The notes: generated by a model not told the origin, from the sequence alone. A stretch of DNA of 64,000 nucleotides from Mycobacterium sp. ITM-2016-00318 (GCF_002968285.2 NZ_CP134400.1:2170001-2234000), one strand, 5' to 3'. Positions 38,473 to 46,836 are shown, counted from the first letter of the stretch. Numbers and translations: made by a program.

Positions 38473-40023
38473 TTAGGCGATAGCCCAGGTAGTTCCGGTG
38501 TGAGTCAGGCCCAGTGAGATGAGGCGACGCAGGTTGAGTGCGGCGCTGCGGTGGTGCAGCCAGTGGTCGTTGCGGGTGACGCCGCGGTAGCGGACTCTGC
38601 GGTTGTTGCGGGTGAGCCAGGCGATGGAGCGTTCGACCATGGGCCGATGCTGGCGGTACTCGGCTTGCCACTCGGGGTCGCGTGCTCGACTGCGGGCTGC
38701 GCGCTGCAGCGGTTCGTACTCACTGAGGGTGAGTTTGCGTCCGTTAACCGCGGTAGTGCATTGAGACGCTAAAGGGCATGAGCGGCAACGTGTTGTGAAA
38801 CCGACTCCGCCGCTGGGCGGAATCGGCAGCGTGTGGTTGGCCGGGCAGGTGACGGTGCGGGCGTCGAAATCGATGGTGAAGTCATCGGTGGTGAATCCGC
38901 CGGGTACCGGGGAGCGCAGGGGTATCGGTTTGATGATCGTGGTGTGCTTGGCCTCGGCGAGCGCAGCGCGAGTCGCACCGGTGCCGTAGGCCGAATCGCC
39001 GAGCACTCGCACCGGGCTCGGCTCGTCCTCCAGGAGGGCCAACCCGATGACGGCTTCGTGGTTGTCAGATCCGCTGGCTTTGGTCAGCGCGCAGTCGGTG
39101 ATGATCCCGGTGTCGGGTTCGATCGCGAGGTGGGCTTTGAACCCGTCCTGACGGCGGTGCACCGTCTTATGGGCGTGGCGGCTGTCGGGATCCACAGTGG
39201 AGATCACCCGATCCGGGGCGACCTTCTGCGCGATACGCCAGTGCCCGTCGGTGCCATCGGAGCCCTCGACCGGTTCGACGTCCTGGCCGGCGATCAGCGC
39301 CAACAACGCCACCGCCTCAGCAGCCCGAGGATCGAGTTCGTGCTCGGGTAGATGCCCGAGCACTCGATGAGCATCACTGACCAGGCCATCTACCAATGCG
39401 TCACGGGCGGCCTTGTCGTTCCAGGCAATCGCGGGCTTGCCCGGGTCGTCGTAATCGTGAGCAGTGCAGTGCTGTTCGATCACCGCTGCGGCGGCGGGAA
39501 CCTCGCGGCGGACCCGCCGGATCGCGGCGATCAACTGAGTCACGGTGTCCTGAGTAGCCACCGCATCATCGAGGACGGTGGAATCCAACGCCCGCCGCGT
39601 CTTCTTGGCCAACACGCCGGTCTCGGTGACGACGGCTTTGACCGCCTCAAAGATTCGGTTCGGCCGAGCTGAGGCCGCCAGTCGGCGCCGCCAGTAGGTC
39701 AACGTCGTGGAGTGAAACGCCGGTGCGGTGATCGGCAATCCGCAGGCCGCCTTCCACCGCAGGTCAAAGGTGACCGCGTCGACGGTCTCGTTATCCGACA
39801 GGCCGTGCAGCGCCTGCAGGGTGATCACGCTGGCCATCACCTCAGCCGGAACACTGGGCCGACCCCGCCGCGAGGGAAACAGATCGGCGAACATCTCCTC
39901 AGGAAACAACTCACTCCGATGTGCGGACAGGAACGCAAACACACTGTCGGACTTCAGAAGATGCCCGGCCACCGACTCGGCATCCAACAACTCTCGCTGA
40001 TCATCAGATCGACCCTGCACCAT
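38473..40023 (-). CDS. IS1182-family DDE transposase
   Basis: 516 aa, full length. N-terminal DUF772-type domain (ELFPEEMFADLFPSRRGRPS, VITLQALHGLSDNETVDAV), then a DDE core: Asp147 in RALDSTVLDD, Asp343 in VLGDSAYGTG and Glu464 in PMVERSIAWL. A zinc-like Cys set is formed by Cys393, Cys413, Cys416 and Cys422. It catalyses cut-and-paste of the element between its 15-bp repeats. ATG 40023 lies 48 bp inside the right terminal repeat. No frameshift or internal stop. Confidence 0.93.
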   Translation of the reverse strand: MVQGRSDDQRELLDAESVAGHLLKSDSVFAFLSAHRSELFPEEMFADLFPSRRGRPSVPAEVMASVITLQALHGLSDNETVDAVTFDLRWKAACGLPITAPAFHSTTLTYWRRRLAASARPNRIFEAVKAVVTETGVLAKKTRRALDSTVLDDAVATQDTVTQLIAAIRRVRREVPAAAAVIEQHCTAHDYDDPGKPAIAWNDKAARDALVDGLVSDAHRVLGHLPEHELDPRAAEAVALLALIAGQDVEPVEGSDGTDGHWRIAQKVAPDRVISTVDPDSRHAHKTVHRRQDGFKAHLAIEPDTGIITDCALTKASGSDNHEAVIGLALLEDEPSPVRVLGDSAYGTGATRAALAEAKHTTIIKPIPLRSPVPGGFTTDDFTIDFDARTVTCPANHTLPIPPSGGVGFTTRCRSCPLASQCTTAVNGRKLTLSEYEPLQRAARSRARDPEWQAEYRQHRPMVERSIAWLTRNNRRVRYRGVTRNDHWLHHRSAALNLRRLISLGLTHTGTTWAIA

Positions 40024-40070
40024 CTAATGATCCCGAAAACCCCAGCACAAGCACCCCCGCCACGCCGCAA

Positions 40071-40085
40071 TAATTCAGCAGTCTC
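40071..40085. repeat. Right terminal inverted repeat of the IS
   Basis: TAATTCAGCAGTCTC, exact complement of the left repeat, followed by CTAG at 40086-40089. Confidence 0.85.
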
Positions 40086-40093
40086 CTAGGCGG

Positions 40094-40858
40094 TCAGCGC
40101 ACCTGTGCGCGGCCCCTCTCGATGACGGCGGCGCGGTTGGCCGCGATGTCGTCACCGGTCGCAGTGCCCATCCACTGCCGGGCCGACGCCGCCTCGATCC
40201 ACAGACCCTGGTCGGTCTGCGACTCGTCGATGCGGTGATACGACGCCAGCAGCGCGCGGACCGCCTTGGAGTTGTTGCCGACGATCGATGCGGCGATCCG
40301 TCGCGCGGTCGGCAGCAGCTCGTCGTGCGGCACCACCTCGGTGACCAGCCCGGTGCGAAGCGCTTCGGTAGCCGACAGATAGTCCCCGGTGAGGCTCATC
40401 CGGCGGGCCATGCCGACGCCCACCTTCTGCGGCAGCCGCACCGAAAGGCCCCACGTCGGCAGCAGTCCCACCCTGGCGTGGGTGTCGGCGAACCGGGCCG
40501 ATTCGGAGGCGATGAGAATGTCGCAGTAGAGGGCGAGTTCGAGGCCGCCGGTGACGGCCGCGCCGTTGATCGCGCCGATCACCGGCTTGGTCATCGGCGG
40601 CCACTTCGGCGAGATGTCGGGCAGCTCGGTGGTGTCGCCGAGCTCCTTGAGGTCCAGTCCGGCGCAGAACACGGGGTCGGCACCGGTCAGGATGACGACG
40701 TCGACGGAGTCGTCGGCCTCGGCGTCGCGTAGCGCGGCGAAGAACTGCTTGCGCAGCGCGGAGGACAGCGCGTTGCGTGATTGCGGCCGGTTCAGCGTCA
40801 GGGTGCGCACCCGGTCTGCGGTCTCGATGAGCAGCACGTCATCGTGGGCGTTCGTCAT
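40094..40858 (-). CDS. Enoyl-CoA hydratase/isomerase-family protein (EchA16-like)
   Basis: 254 aa crotonase fold. The first catalytic Glu is present (Glu107 in AVTGGLELALYCD), and the oxyanion segment DPVFCAGLDLKEL is normal. The second Glu of true hydratases (normally in the FGxPE motif) is replaced: the segment reads FADTHARVGLLPTWG with His127. Hydration of enoyl-CoA by the two-Glu mechanism is therefore doubtful; isomerase, hydrolase or another CoA-ester activity is possible. ATG 40858 is 6 nt after TAGGTT (40870-40865). Best positional match is Rv2831 echA16. Originally adjacent to the methyltransferase gene; the IS now separates them. Confidence 0.87.
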   Translation of the reverse strand: MTNAHDDVLLIETADRVRTLTLNRPQSRNALSSALRKQFFAALRDAEADDSVDVVILTGADPVFCAGLDLKELGDTTELPDISPKWPPMTKPVIGAINGAAVTGGLELALYCDILIASESARFADTHARVGLLPTWGLSVRLPQKVGVGMARRMSLTGDYLSATEALRTGLVTEVVPHDELLPTARRIAASIVGNNSKAVRALLASYHRIDESQTDQGLWIEAASARQWMGTATGDDIAANRAAVIERGRAQVR

Positions 40859-40864
40859 GGTCTG

Positions 40865-40874
40865 AACCTATCGT
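40865..40874. promoter_or_regulatory. Overlapping divergent leaderless promoters (echA-like / DUF2277)
   Basis: Only 22 bp separate the two start codons. The minus-strand -10 TAGGTT (40870-40865) and the plus-strand -10 TATCGT (40869-40874) share the TA at 40869-40870, each 6 nt from its ATG. Both polymerases cannot occupy the site at once. Confidence 0.6.
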
Positions 40875-40880
40875 GGACGC

Positions 40881-41162
40881 ATGTGCCGAAACATCACCGA
40901 GCTGCGCGGCCTGCAACCGGCCGCTACCGACGAAGAGATCGAGGCCGCAGCGCGGCAGTACATCCGCAAGGTCAGCGGCGTGACGCGACCGACCGCTGCC
41001 AACGTCGACGCGTTCGAGGCGGCCGTCGCCGAGGTCACTGCCACCACGACGCGGCTGCTGGCCTCCCTGCCGCCGCGTAAACAGCCACCCAAGACCGTTC
41101 CGCCGTTGCGGCGCCCCGAGGTCCTGGCGCGCATCGAGGCCCGAACCGCAAGCGCCGGGTGA
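40881..41162 (+). CDS. DUF2277 family protein
   Basis: 93 aa. The start MCRNITELRGLQPAATDEEI is the DUF2277 hallmark (conserved CRNIxxL). The middle, AARQYIRKVSGVTRPTAAN, forms a helix-turn-helix-like pair; the tail is Pro-rich (LPPRKQPPKTVPP). Function unknown; family members may bind DNA by analogy with a DUF2277/HTH-like fold, but this is not established. Leaderless start 6 nt after TATCGT. The stop overlaps the DUF1802 start (GTGA), so the two are translated together. Confidence 0.85.
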   Translation: MCRNITELRGLQPAATDEEIEAAARQYIRKVSGVTRPTAANVDAFEAAVAEVTATTTRLLASLPPRKQPPKTVPPLRRPEVLARIEARTASAG

Positions 41163-41722
41163 CCGCGACGACGCTGACTCAGCCGGCGCTCAAGGAATGG
41201 AGCGCGGCGGTGCATGCGATGCTCGACGGCCGGCAGACCGTGTTGCTGCGCAAGGGCGGAATCCACGAGAAGCGCTTCACCCTCGACTCGCCGCACTTCC
41301 TGTTCTTTCCGACCGTCGCCCACAGCCACGCGCATCGGGTGCGTCCCGAGCATCGCGACCTGCTGAAGCCCGCGGCCGCCGACAGCAGCGAGAGCGAGGT
41401 CGTGCTTCGGGCGGGCGCAAAGGTCGTCGCCGCCGTCGAGGTGAACCGGCCCGAAGGGCTGGAAGAGATTGCCACTCAGCACATCTGGACTGCCGAGTCG
41501 GTACGCGCCGATCGGCTGGACTTCCGGCCGAAGCACCGGCTGACGGTGCTGGTTGTCCAGGTAAGCCCGCTGGCAGTGCCGGAACGGCTACTCAGGAGGC
41601 CGGAGTACACCGGCTGCATCAGCTGGGTGCCGTTGCCGGTCAACCCGACGTGGTCGACGCCGGTGCACGACGACGCGACGCTGCACGACATCGCCGCGCG
41701 CGTGCGTGCCTCAGTCGGTTGA
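41159..41722 (+). CDS. DUF1802 family protein
   Basis: 187 aa, GTG overlapping the DUF2277 stop. DUF1802 features: LKEWSAAVHAMLDGRQTVLLRKGGIHEKRF near the N-terminus and FLFFPTVAHSHAHRVRPEH. Function unknown. The pairing with DUF2277 by a 4-bp overlap suggests a shared job. It ends 12 bp inside the convergent hydrolase gene. Confidence 0.84.
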   Translation: MTATTLTQPALKEWSAAVHAMLDGRQTVLLRKGGIHEKRFTLDSPHFLFFPTVAHSHAHRVRPEHRDLLKPAAADSSESEVVLRAGAKVVAAVEVNRPEGLEEIATQHIWTAESVRADRLDFRPKHRLTVLVVQVSPLAVPERLLRRPEYTGCISWVPLPVNPTWSTPVHDDATLHDIAARVRASVG

Positions 41723-43348
41723 CGGCAGGCGCCCTGCGGGCAACCGCAGCCGCGACGCACCTTCGCCGAGGCGCACGGTGTGGGTCGCGGTCCGCATTCG
41801 CCGTCCGGTAAGCAGCGGTTCGCCTGTGCCGAGGTTTCGCGCGAACCGCGGGTGCGAGCCGCCCGCGATCAGCACCCGGATGCGGGAGCCGGCGCGAAAC
41901 CTGTGCGCGACGGCGTCGAGCTTGATCGTGATGGCTCCCTGATCCCCTGTGTGACGGACATATCCGTCGCTGACGTTGCGGGAACGCCCCTTGGCGTCGA
42001 CCTCGCCGACACGGACGAAGAGGTCGTTGTGCGGGTTGTCGCACGAGTGCGACAGCTCGAGTACCGGACTGCCGACAACGTAGAGGTCCTGCGACAGCGT
42101 GTCGCCGGTGAACGTCAGCACGTCGGTGCGCTCTGCGAGCCTGTCGTCCCTGCGATAACCGCCTTCGGGGGAGAGCAACCGTCCGCCCACGGTCGGCGTC
42201 GGATTCGCAGGATCGTAGGTGAATGTCGACACCGGCGCCGTGTCGGGCGGCACCGCGTTCCCGAGTCGCCCGCCCGGCTGCAGATACCGCACCTGCTCGG
42301 GCATCTGCGGCGGCCAGTCGTCGAGGTCGAGCCAGCCGTCGTGGTTGACGTGAACGCGCACCCGGCTGCGCTCCGCACCCCTGTTTCCCGCGACGTGGCT
42401 GTCGAACCAGGCGAGCGACTCGCGGAGCACCGTCGGCGCGCCTCTGGTCAACATGTGCGCGTGCGTCCACGGCCCAATGGTCGCGGCGACGGGCGCGCCG
42501 CGGCGACGCAACTGCATGTACTGCTCCAGCGTCTGCTCGATGAACAGGTCCTGCCATCCGCTGAGCAGCAGCACGGGCACCTCGGAGTGTTCGAGGGCCT
42601 CCTGCAGTTTCGTCGGCGTCCAGAACGGGTCGTCGTGCTCGGGATGCTCGAGCCACGGCTCGTACCACGGCGCACCCGTGCCGAGCAGCTTCCGGCCCGC
42701 CTCGCCTGCGGGCACGTCTGAGGCCGCTCGTGCCAGCAGCCGTCGGGATCGGATCATTCGCATGACGCCGCGGATCCGGCGTGGATCCTCCTGGTGAGCC
42801 ACGTCGTTGCTCCAGCCGAGGAAGTCGTTGAGCCCGAATGTGCCGGTGCCCCAACGGGGTCCGCTGACATCGTGCGGTCCGACGGTGATGACGGCGGCGG
42901 CCAACTCCGGTGGCGGGTCGGTCAGCAGCGCCCACTGGGTGAAGCCGAGGTAGGACGCGCCCATGGTGCCGAACGAGCCGGTGAACCAGGGCTGGTCACG
43001 CAGCCACACAACGGTGTCGGCGCCGTCGGCGATCTCACTCGAGAAGGGGCTGAACTCGCCCCCCGACCCGTACGTGCCGCGAACGCTCTGCACGACGACG
43101 TGGTAGCCGCGGGACGCGTAGACGCTGCCGAACAGCACCGAGACGGGATATCCGCGGCCATAGGGCGTGCGGACCAGCAGCGTCCCCGCGGGCTTCGGCG
43201 TCAGTGGCCGATAGTGGTCGGCGCGCAGGTCGACGTCGTCGCGCATCGGAACTCGCAGACCGCGAATCACGTCGTATTCGGAGGTGTGCGGTGGCAGGCC
43301 CAGAAGGCGGCCAAGGGTGCGACCGATGAGTGTCTTGGCTTTGGTCAC
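41711..43348 (-). CDS. CocE/NonD-family X-Pro dipeptidyl-peptidase-like serine hydrolase
   Basis: 545 aa. N-terminal alpha/beta hydrolase domain with RTPYGRGYPVS, the nucleophile Ser132 in GTMGASYLGF, Asp in LLSGWQDLF and His in IGPWTHAHM. The C-terminal jelly-roll domain (X-Pro peptidase C-terminal type, about 325-545) contains GDTLSQDLYVVGSPVLEL. Family members cleave acyl or peptide bonds in esters, amides or X-Pro peptides; substrate unknown. GTG 43348 lies 7 nt after TAGGCT (43361-43356). No signal peptide. Similar to Rv2800. Confidence 0.88.
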   Translation of the reverse strand: MTKAKTLIGRTLGRLLGLPPHTSEYDVIRGLRVPMRDDVDLRADHYRPLTPKPAGTLLVRTPYGRGYPVSVLFGSVYASRGYHVVVQSVRGTYGSGGEFSPFSSEIADGADTVVWLRDQPWFTGSFGTMGASYLGFTQWALLTDPPPELAAAVITVGPHDVSGPRWGTGTFGLNDFLGWSNDVAHQEDPRRIRGVMRMIRSRRLLARAASDVPAGEAGRKLLGTGAPWYEPWLEHPEHDDPFWTPTKLQEALEHSEVPVLLLSGWQDLFIEQTLEQYMQLRRRGAPVAATIGPWTHAHMLTRGAPTVLRESLAWFDSHVAGNRGAERSRVRVHVNHDGWLDLDDWPPQMPEQVRYLQPGGRLGNAVPPDTAPVSTFTYDPANPTPTVGGRLLSPEGGYRRDDRLAERTDVLTFTGDTLSQDLYVVGSPVLELSHSCDNPHNDLFVRVGEVDAKGRSRNVSDGYVRHTGDQGAITIKLDAVAHRFRAGSRIRVLIAGGSHPRFARNLGTGEPLLTGRRMRTATHTVRLGEGASRLRLPAGRLPSTD

Positions 43349-43358
43349 TGCATCCAGC

Positions 43359-43976
43359 CTACGCAGGCGGCGGGTCGCCCTCGGCGACAGCCTCGATGAC
43401 CTTGGCCATCAACCAGTTCACGGCGCCGGTGGCGGTCGACCCGTCGACGCCCCACACCCCGACCAACCGCTCGTAGCTGGGCAGGTTCCACAGCACATCC
43501 AAAAGGCCTGCGGTGACGCGTTGTTCGCTGTCGGTCCAGTGTGGGGCCGACGCGGCGACGGCGCGCAGCAGCGCCTCCCGTCTGCGGGCGTCGACGCCGA
43601 GGAAGGTCGGATCACGGGGCGTGTCGACCGATTCGCGAACCGCGAATCTCTGCAGCGACGCGAAGACGCGGGCGGTGACCTCACCGAGGTTGTCGAGGTC
43701 GACATCGGAGTAGGAGATGCCCGCTTCCGACTCCAGCCGCTGCATCACGGCGTCGTGCAGGTGGCGTTCGGTGGGGAAGTGGCGATACACCGTGCGTTCG
43801 CCGACGCCGGCACGTTCGGCGACGGACCGAAACGTCAGGTCGCGCCAATTCCAGCTGTCGAACCCGTGCACCAACTCGCTGCCCGCGGTGACGATGCGCT
43901 CGCGGGTCTGCGCGGCCTTCTCGGCCCGCGCCCTGTTGTCGTAGCGGCGCTGGCTGCCTCTTGACGGGTCACCCAC
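43359..43976 (-). CDS. TetR-family transcriptional regulator
   Basis: 205 aa. N-terminal HTH: RERIVTAGSELVHG and DLTFRSVAERAGVGERTVYRHF (about 47-68). The C-terminal ligand domain is not characteristic. Divergent from the sulfotransferase gene across 43 bp containing a 7-2-7 palindrome, so it most likely represses itself and that operon. 10 bp upstream of the CocE-like hydrolase gene on the same strand, which nevertheless has its own -10. Confidence 0.88.
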   Translation of the reverse strand: MGDPSRGSQRRYDNRARAEKAAQTRERIVTAGSELVHGFDSWNWRDLTFRSVAERAGVGERTVYRHFPTERHLHDAVMQRLESEAGISYSDVDLDNLGEVTARVFASLQRFAVRESVDTPRDPTFLGVDARRREALLRAVAASAPHWTDSEQRVTAGLLDVLWNLPSYERLVGVWGVDGSTATGAVNWLMAKVIEAVAEGDPPPA

Positions 43977-43981
43977 AATGA

Positions 43982-43997
43982 TGACAGTGTACTGTCA
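43982..43997. promoter_or_regulatory. TetR operator between tetR and the sulfotransferase gene
   Basis: TGACAGT-GT-ACTGTCA is a perfect 7-bp inverted repeat with a 2-bp centre. It contains both presumed -10 boxes: TACACT for the regulator (minus, 43991-43986) and TACTGT for the sulfotransferase unit (plus, 43990-43995). Binding would shut both promoters. Confidence 0.72.
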
Positions 43998-44019
43998 CGA
44001 ATGTCGGCGGAGGTGCGCT

Positions 44020-45168
44020 GTGGCATCAGCGGGCGAGTTGATGGCTTCGGCCGTCGTGCGGACCGGGTACGAGGACTTCGGTGACGACTCTTACCGCGAA
44101 GGCTTGGAAATCCTCGTCAAGGCGCTGCGCGACGAGGCCAGGCTCAACGACCGCGGCGAAGCCTTCGTGTATGGGCGCATCGGCGTGCACCTCCGGCAGC
44201 GGTTGCAGATCGAGGACTGGTACCGCCGCCATCCCGAGATCGACGACGTGCCCGTCGAGGCGCCGCTGTTCGGGCTAGGGCTGCCCCGCACCGGGTCCAC
44301 GGCGTTGTCGTTTCTGCTCGCGCAGGATCCGCACATCCGATACCTCCGCAGCTGGGAGTCCGCGCAGCCGTGCCCCCCGCCGTCCACGGTGGTGGGCGAC
44401 GATCCGCGGATACCACCGGAGCACCGGACGGCGTTGGTGGGCAGCAGGAATCACGTGCCCACCGATATCCACGGCCCGATGGAGTGTCTGGACCTGATGG
44501 CGCTCGACTTCAAGTCGCAGATCTTTCAGGCCTTCGCCCAAGTGCCCTCATACTCCGAATGGCTTCTCGACAAGGCCGATTACACCTCGACCTACTCCTA
44601 CGAGCTGCGCGTGCTCAAGCTTCTTGCGTGGGGTGAGCCGAATCGGCCGTGGCGGTTGAAGTCGCCAGCGCACATACTCGCAATGGAGCACCTGGACCGC
44701 GTGTTCCCCGACGCCCGATTCGTGATGACGCACCGTGACCCTACCGATGTGCTGCTGTCGGTTGCGGACGTATACGCCGATATCGCAGGCGGTTTCACCG
44801 ACCACCTTGACCGGCGTTACTTGGGTGAGCTCAACGTTTCCCACTGGTCGGTTGGCATCGACCGTGCGGTGAGGTTCCGCGGTCCTGGTCGGCCCGGCGG
44901 CAACGACCACCGGTTCTTCGACATCGACTTTCGCGCCATGCTGGCCGATCCGATCGGCGAGGTGCGCAGGCTGTACGCCTGGCTCGGGGAACCGGTCAGC
45001 GACGAGTTCGAAGCCGGCATGCGCACCTGGTGGGCGCGCAACGCCGAGAACCGCGAACCGCATACGCACGCCGATCCCGAAGCCTTCGGACTCGACCTCG
45101 AAGAGATCCGGCCGCTGTTCGCTGAGTACGTCGAGCACTCCCGACGCTGGATCACCCACGAAAGGTGA
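44020..45168 (+). CDS. Sulfotransferase-family protein
   Basis: 382 aa from GTG 44020 with GGAGG 7 nt upstream. The PAPS 5'-phosphosulfate loop is LPRTGSTALSFLL at 88-100, the 3'-phosphate region is FPDARFVMTHRDPTDVLLSVADVY, and a C-terminal FDIDFRAMLADPIGEVRRLYAWLG matches the Sulfotransfer_3 family. It would move sulfate from PAPS to a lipid, steroid or polyketide hydroxyl; the acceptor is unknown. The TetR operator lies at its promoter, and the next gene follows closely, so the two form an operon. PAP, the by-product, could be removed by NrnA. Confidence 0.88.
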   Translation: MASAGELMASAVVRTGYEDFGDDSYREGLEILVKALRDEARLNDRGEAFVYGRIGVHLRQRLQIEDWYRRHPEIDDVPVEAPLFGLGLPRTGSTALSFLLAQDPHIRYLRSWESAQPCPPPSTVVGDDPRIPPEHRTALVGSRNHVPTDIHGPMECLDLMALDFKSQIFQAFAQVPSYSEWLLDKADYTSTYSYELRVLKLLAWGEPNRPWRLKSPAHILAMEHLDRVFPDARFVMTHRDPTDVLLSVADVYADIAGGFTDHLDRRYLGELNVSHWSVGIDRAVRFRGPGRPGGNDHRFFDIDFRAMLADPIGEVRRLYAWLGEPVSDEFEAGMRTWWARNAENREPHTHADPEAFGLDLEEIRPLFAEYVEHSRRWITHER

Positions 45169-45176
45169 ACGCACAC

Positions 45177-46244
45177 ATGTCAATCGATTTGACAGGCGGT
45201 ATCGACCCCGCGCGCGAATACATGTTCGCCGAACCGCCCGCCGACCCAGAGATGCGTGATTCGGTGAGCTTGTGGGTCTTCGACGACAGCGGCCGGGTCG
45301 GTCTGCCCCGGGTCGGCGTGGAGGCGGTGGCGTCGAACTGGGACGAACACAGCATTCAGGTCAACGTCGCGTTCCCCGACGGCCGCACATACCGGTTACG
45401 CGACGAGGGCAGAAGCTGGCCGGTCGAAGACGGCGCGGGTAATCCGGCCGTGCTCGGCGGCGGCCCGCTGGGGTTCAGGTGTGTCGAGCCGTTCGGGGTC
45501 TGGACGATGACGTTCCACGGTAAGGCCGCTGCGACGACGTCTGCTGATCTCGCCGCCGGGCGCAAGAACGGTCCGTTGGTCGATCTGCGCTTCGAGGTCG
45601 AGGCGAGCATGGCCGTGCCGCCGTGGGTGCAGGGTGCATTGCAGGCCGACGCCGCGTCGGCGTTGCAGACCTCCGTCGAGGGCGACCTGATGGGCGGCGA
45701 CCGCTACGAGCAGTTGTTCCGGACGACGGGTTCGGTGCTCGTCGCGGGCGAAGAGCACACCTTCACAGGAAGCGGGCTGCGGATCAGGCGCCAGGGTGTG
45801 CGCAGGCTCGAGGGATTCTGGGGCCACTGCTGGCAGTCGGCGCTGTTCCCGGGCGGCCGGGCGTTCGGCTACATCGCCTACCCGCCGCGTCCGGACGGCC
45901 AACCGACGTTCAACGAGGGATACCTCTTCGACCCGGATGCGGGCGGCGAACTCATACCGGCGCGCGTGGTCGAGGCGCCGTGGCTGACTCGGCTGCTTCC
46001 GGCCGGCGAGGACGTATCGCTGGTTCTTCAGACCGCCGACGGTGTCGAGCGGATCGAGGGCGATACGGTGCTCTCGACCCACGACATCACCGATCCGGCT
46101 GATGTGGCTGAAGAGCTGCTGGCGAAGATGGCCAACTGGACGTTCCCGGCGCTTCAGCAGGCGGGCGTGCGCTACCGGTGGAAGGGCGAAGAGGCCTACG
46201 GCATGCTCGAGCGTTCGAGCCCGATGGACAAGATCACTCGGTAG
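45177..46244 (+). CDS. Protein of unknown function, sulfotransferase partner
   Basis: 355 aa from ATG 45177, which has AAAGG at a good distance; GTG 45165 overlaps the sulfotransferase stop (GTGA) and would add 4 residues. No signal peptide or transmembrane segment. It is rich in beta-strand-like alternation and aromatic Trp/His pairs: WDEHSIQVNVAF, GFWGHCWQSALFPGGRAFGYIAYPPR, NEGYLFD. This resembles the lipocalin-like AttH/CrtC type of double barrel or DUF7064-like proteins, but I cannot assign it firmly. The operon position implies action on the same substrate as the sulfotransferase, perhaps binding a hydrophobic acceptor. Confidence 0.72.
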   Translation: MSIDLTGGIDPAREYMFAEPPADPEMRDSVSLWVFDDSGRVGLPRVGVEAVASNWDEHSIQVNVAFPDGRTYRLRDEGRSWPVEDGAGNPAVLGGGPLGFRCVEPFGVWTMTFHGKAAATTSADLAAGRKNGPLVDLRFEVEASMAVPPWVQGALQADAASALQTSVEGDLMGGDRYEQLFRTTGSVLVAGEEHTFTGSGLRIRRQGVRRLEGFWGHCWQSALFPGGRAFGYIAYPPRPDGQPTFNEGYLFDPDAGGELIPARVVEAPWLTRLLPAGEDVSLVLQTADGVERIEGDTVLSTHDITDPADVAEELLAKMANWTFPALQQAGVRYRWKGEEAYGMLERSSPMDKITR

Positions 46245-46836
46245 TGGCTTTGTCGTACTTGTAGTACGGCGCCAGTTCGTGGGCGCGCTGCAGGTTCGTC
46301 TGCAGACAGTCGACGTCGTCGGGAGTGTAGGTCGGCGCGTAGAACAGCGACTGCTGAATCAGCCCGTATTCGGTCTTGAACGCGATCGCGCAGGTGATCC
46401 ACCACCGGTTGCTCCAGTCGGTCGGCTTCATCACCCAGTACTGCGCCGCGCGGTGGCCGTCGATGTCGAGTTCGATGGCGTCGGCGGGCAGGCTTTCCTC
46501 GTAGGTGCGCCACACGAACGCCTCAACCGCCATCTGGTAGTTGCCCACGTCGTAATGGCAACGCAGGCTGTCTTCCGGCTCCGGCGGGGTGAAGGCGAGA
46601 CCGATGCGCTGGATAACGTCGAACGGGATGTCGCGGCACGGGTCGAACGGGTCGGGATCGGTGAGGTCGATCACCGGCCATTTGATGGTCGTCGTCGCGA
46701 TCGGCAGCGGCGCGAAGGTGGAGCGCAGTTGCACCTGGTCGGGTGCCGACACTGTCGGCGGTCCGCTCTGCCCTACCAGAATCACCGCCGTTACCAGCGC
46801 GCTGAACGCCGCCAACAACCGGATCCTGGTGGTCAT
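46234..46836 (-). CDS. DUF3558-type exported/membrane-anchored protein
   Basis: 200 aa from ATG 46836 with GAGGGAA upstream. N-terminal hydrophobic segment RLLAAFSALVTAVILVG (6-22), without a lipobox Cys although many DUF3558 members are lipoproteins. Domain hallmark DPFDPCRDIPFDVIQRIGL (about 60-78) and conserved Cys pairs later (RCHYDV, ITCAIAF, DDVDCLQ). Function unknown; probably on the outer face of the membrane. A good -10, TATAGT, lies on the minus strand at 46876-46871. Confidence 0.78.
   Translation of the reverse strand: MTTRIRLLAAFSALVTAVILVGQSGPPTVSAPDQVQLRSTFAPLPIATTTIKWPVIDLTDPDPFDPCRDIPFDVIQRIGLAFTPPEPEDSLRCHYDVGNYQMAVEAFVWRTYEESLPADAIELDIDGHRAAQYWVMKPTDWSNRWWITCAIAFKTEYGLIQQSLFYAPTYTPDDVDCLQTNLQRAHELAPYYKYDKATTE

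Larger units (their letters stand above)
38321..40085 (-). mobile_element. Intact IS1182-family insertion sequence (1765 bp)
   Basis: Perfect 15-bp terminal inverted repeats, GAGACTGCTGAATTA at 38321-38335 and its complement at 40071-40085, flanked by CTAG on both sides (38317-38320 and 40086-40089), taken as a 4-bp target duplication. It carries one uninterrupted transposase gene. Removing it restores GGCAGCCTAGGCGGTCAG, a tight junction between the enoyl-CoA hydratase stop and the methyltransferase promoter. Matching ends, target duplication and an open transposase suggest a recent, possibly still active insertion. Confidence 0.9.
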
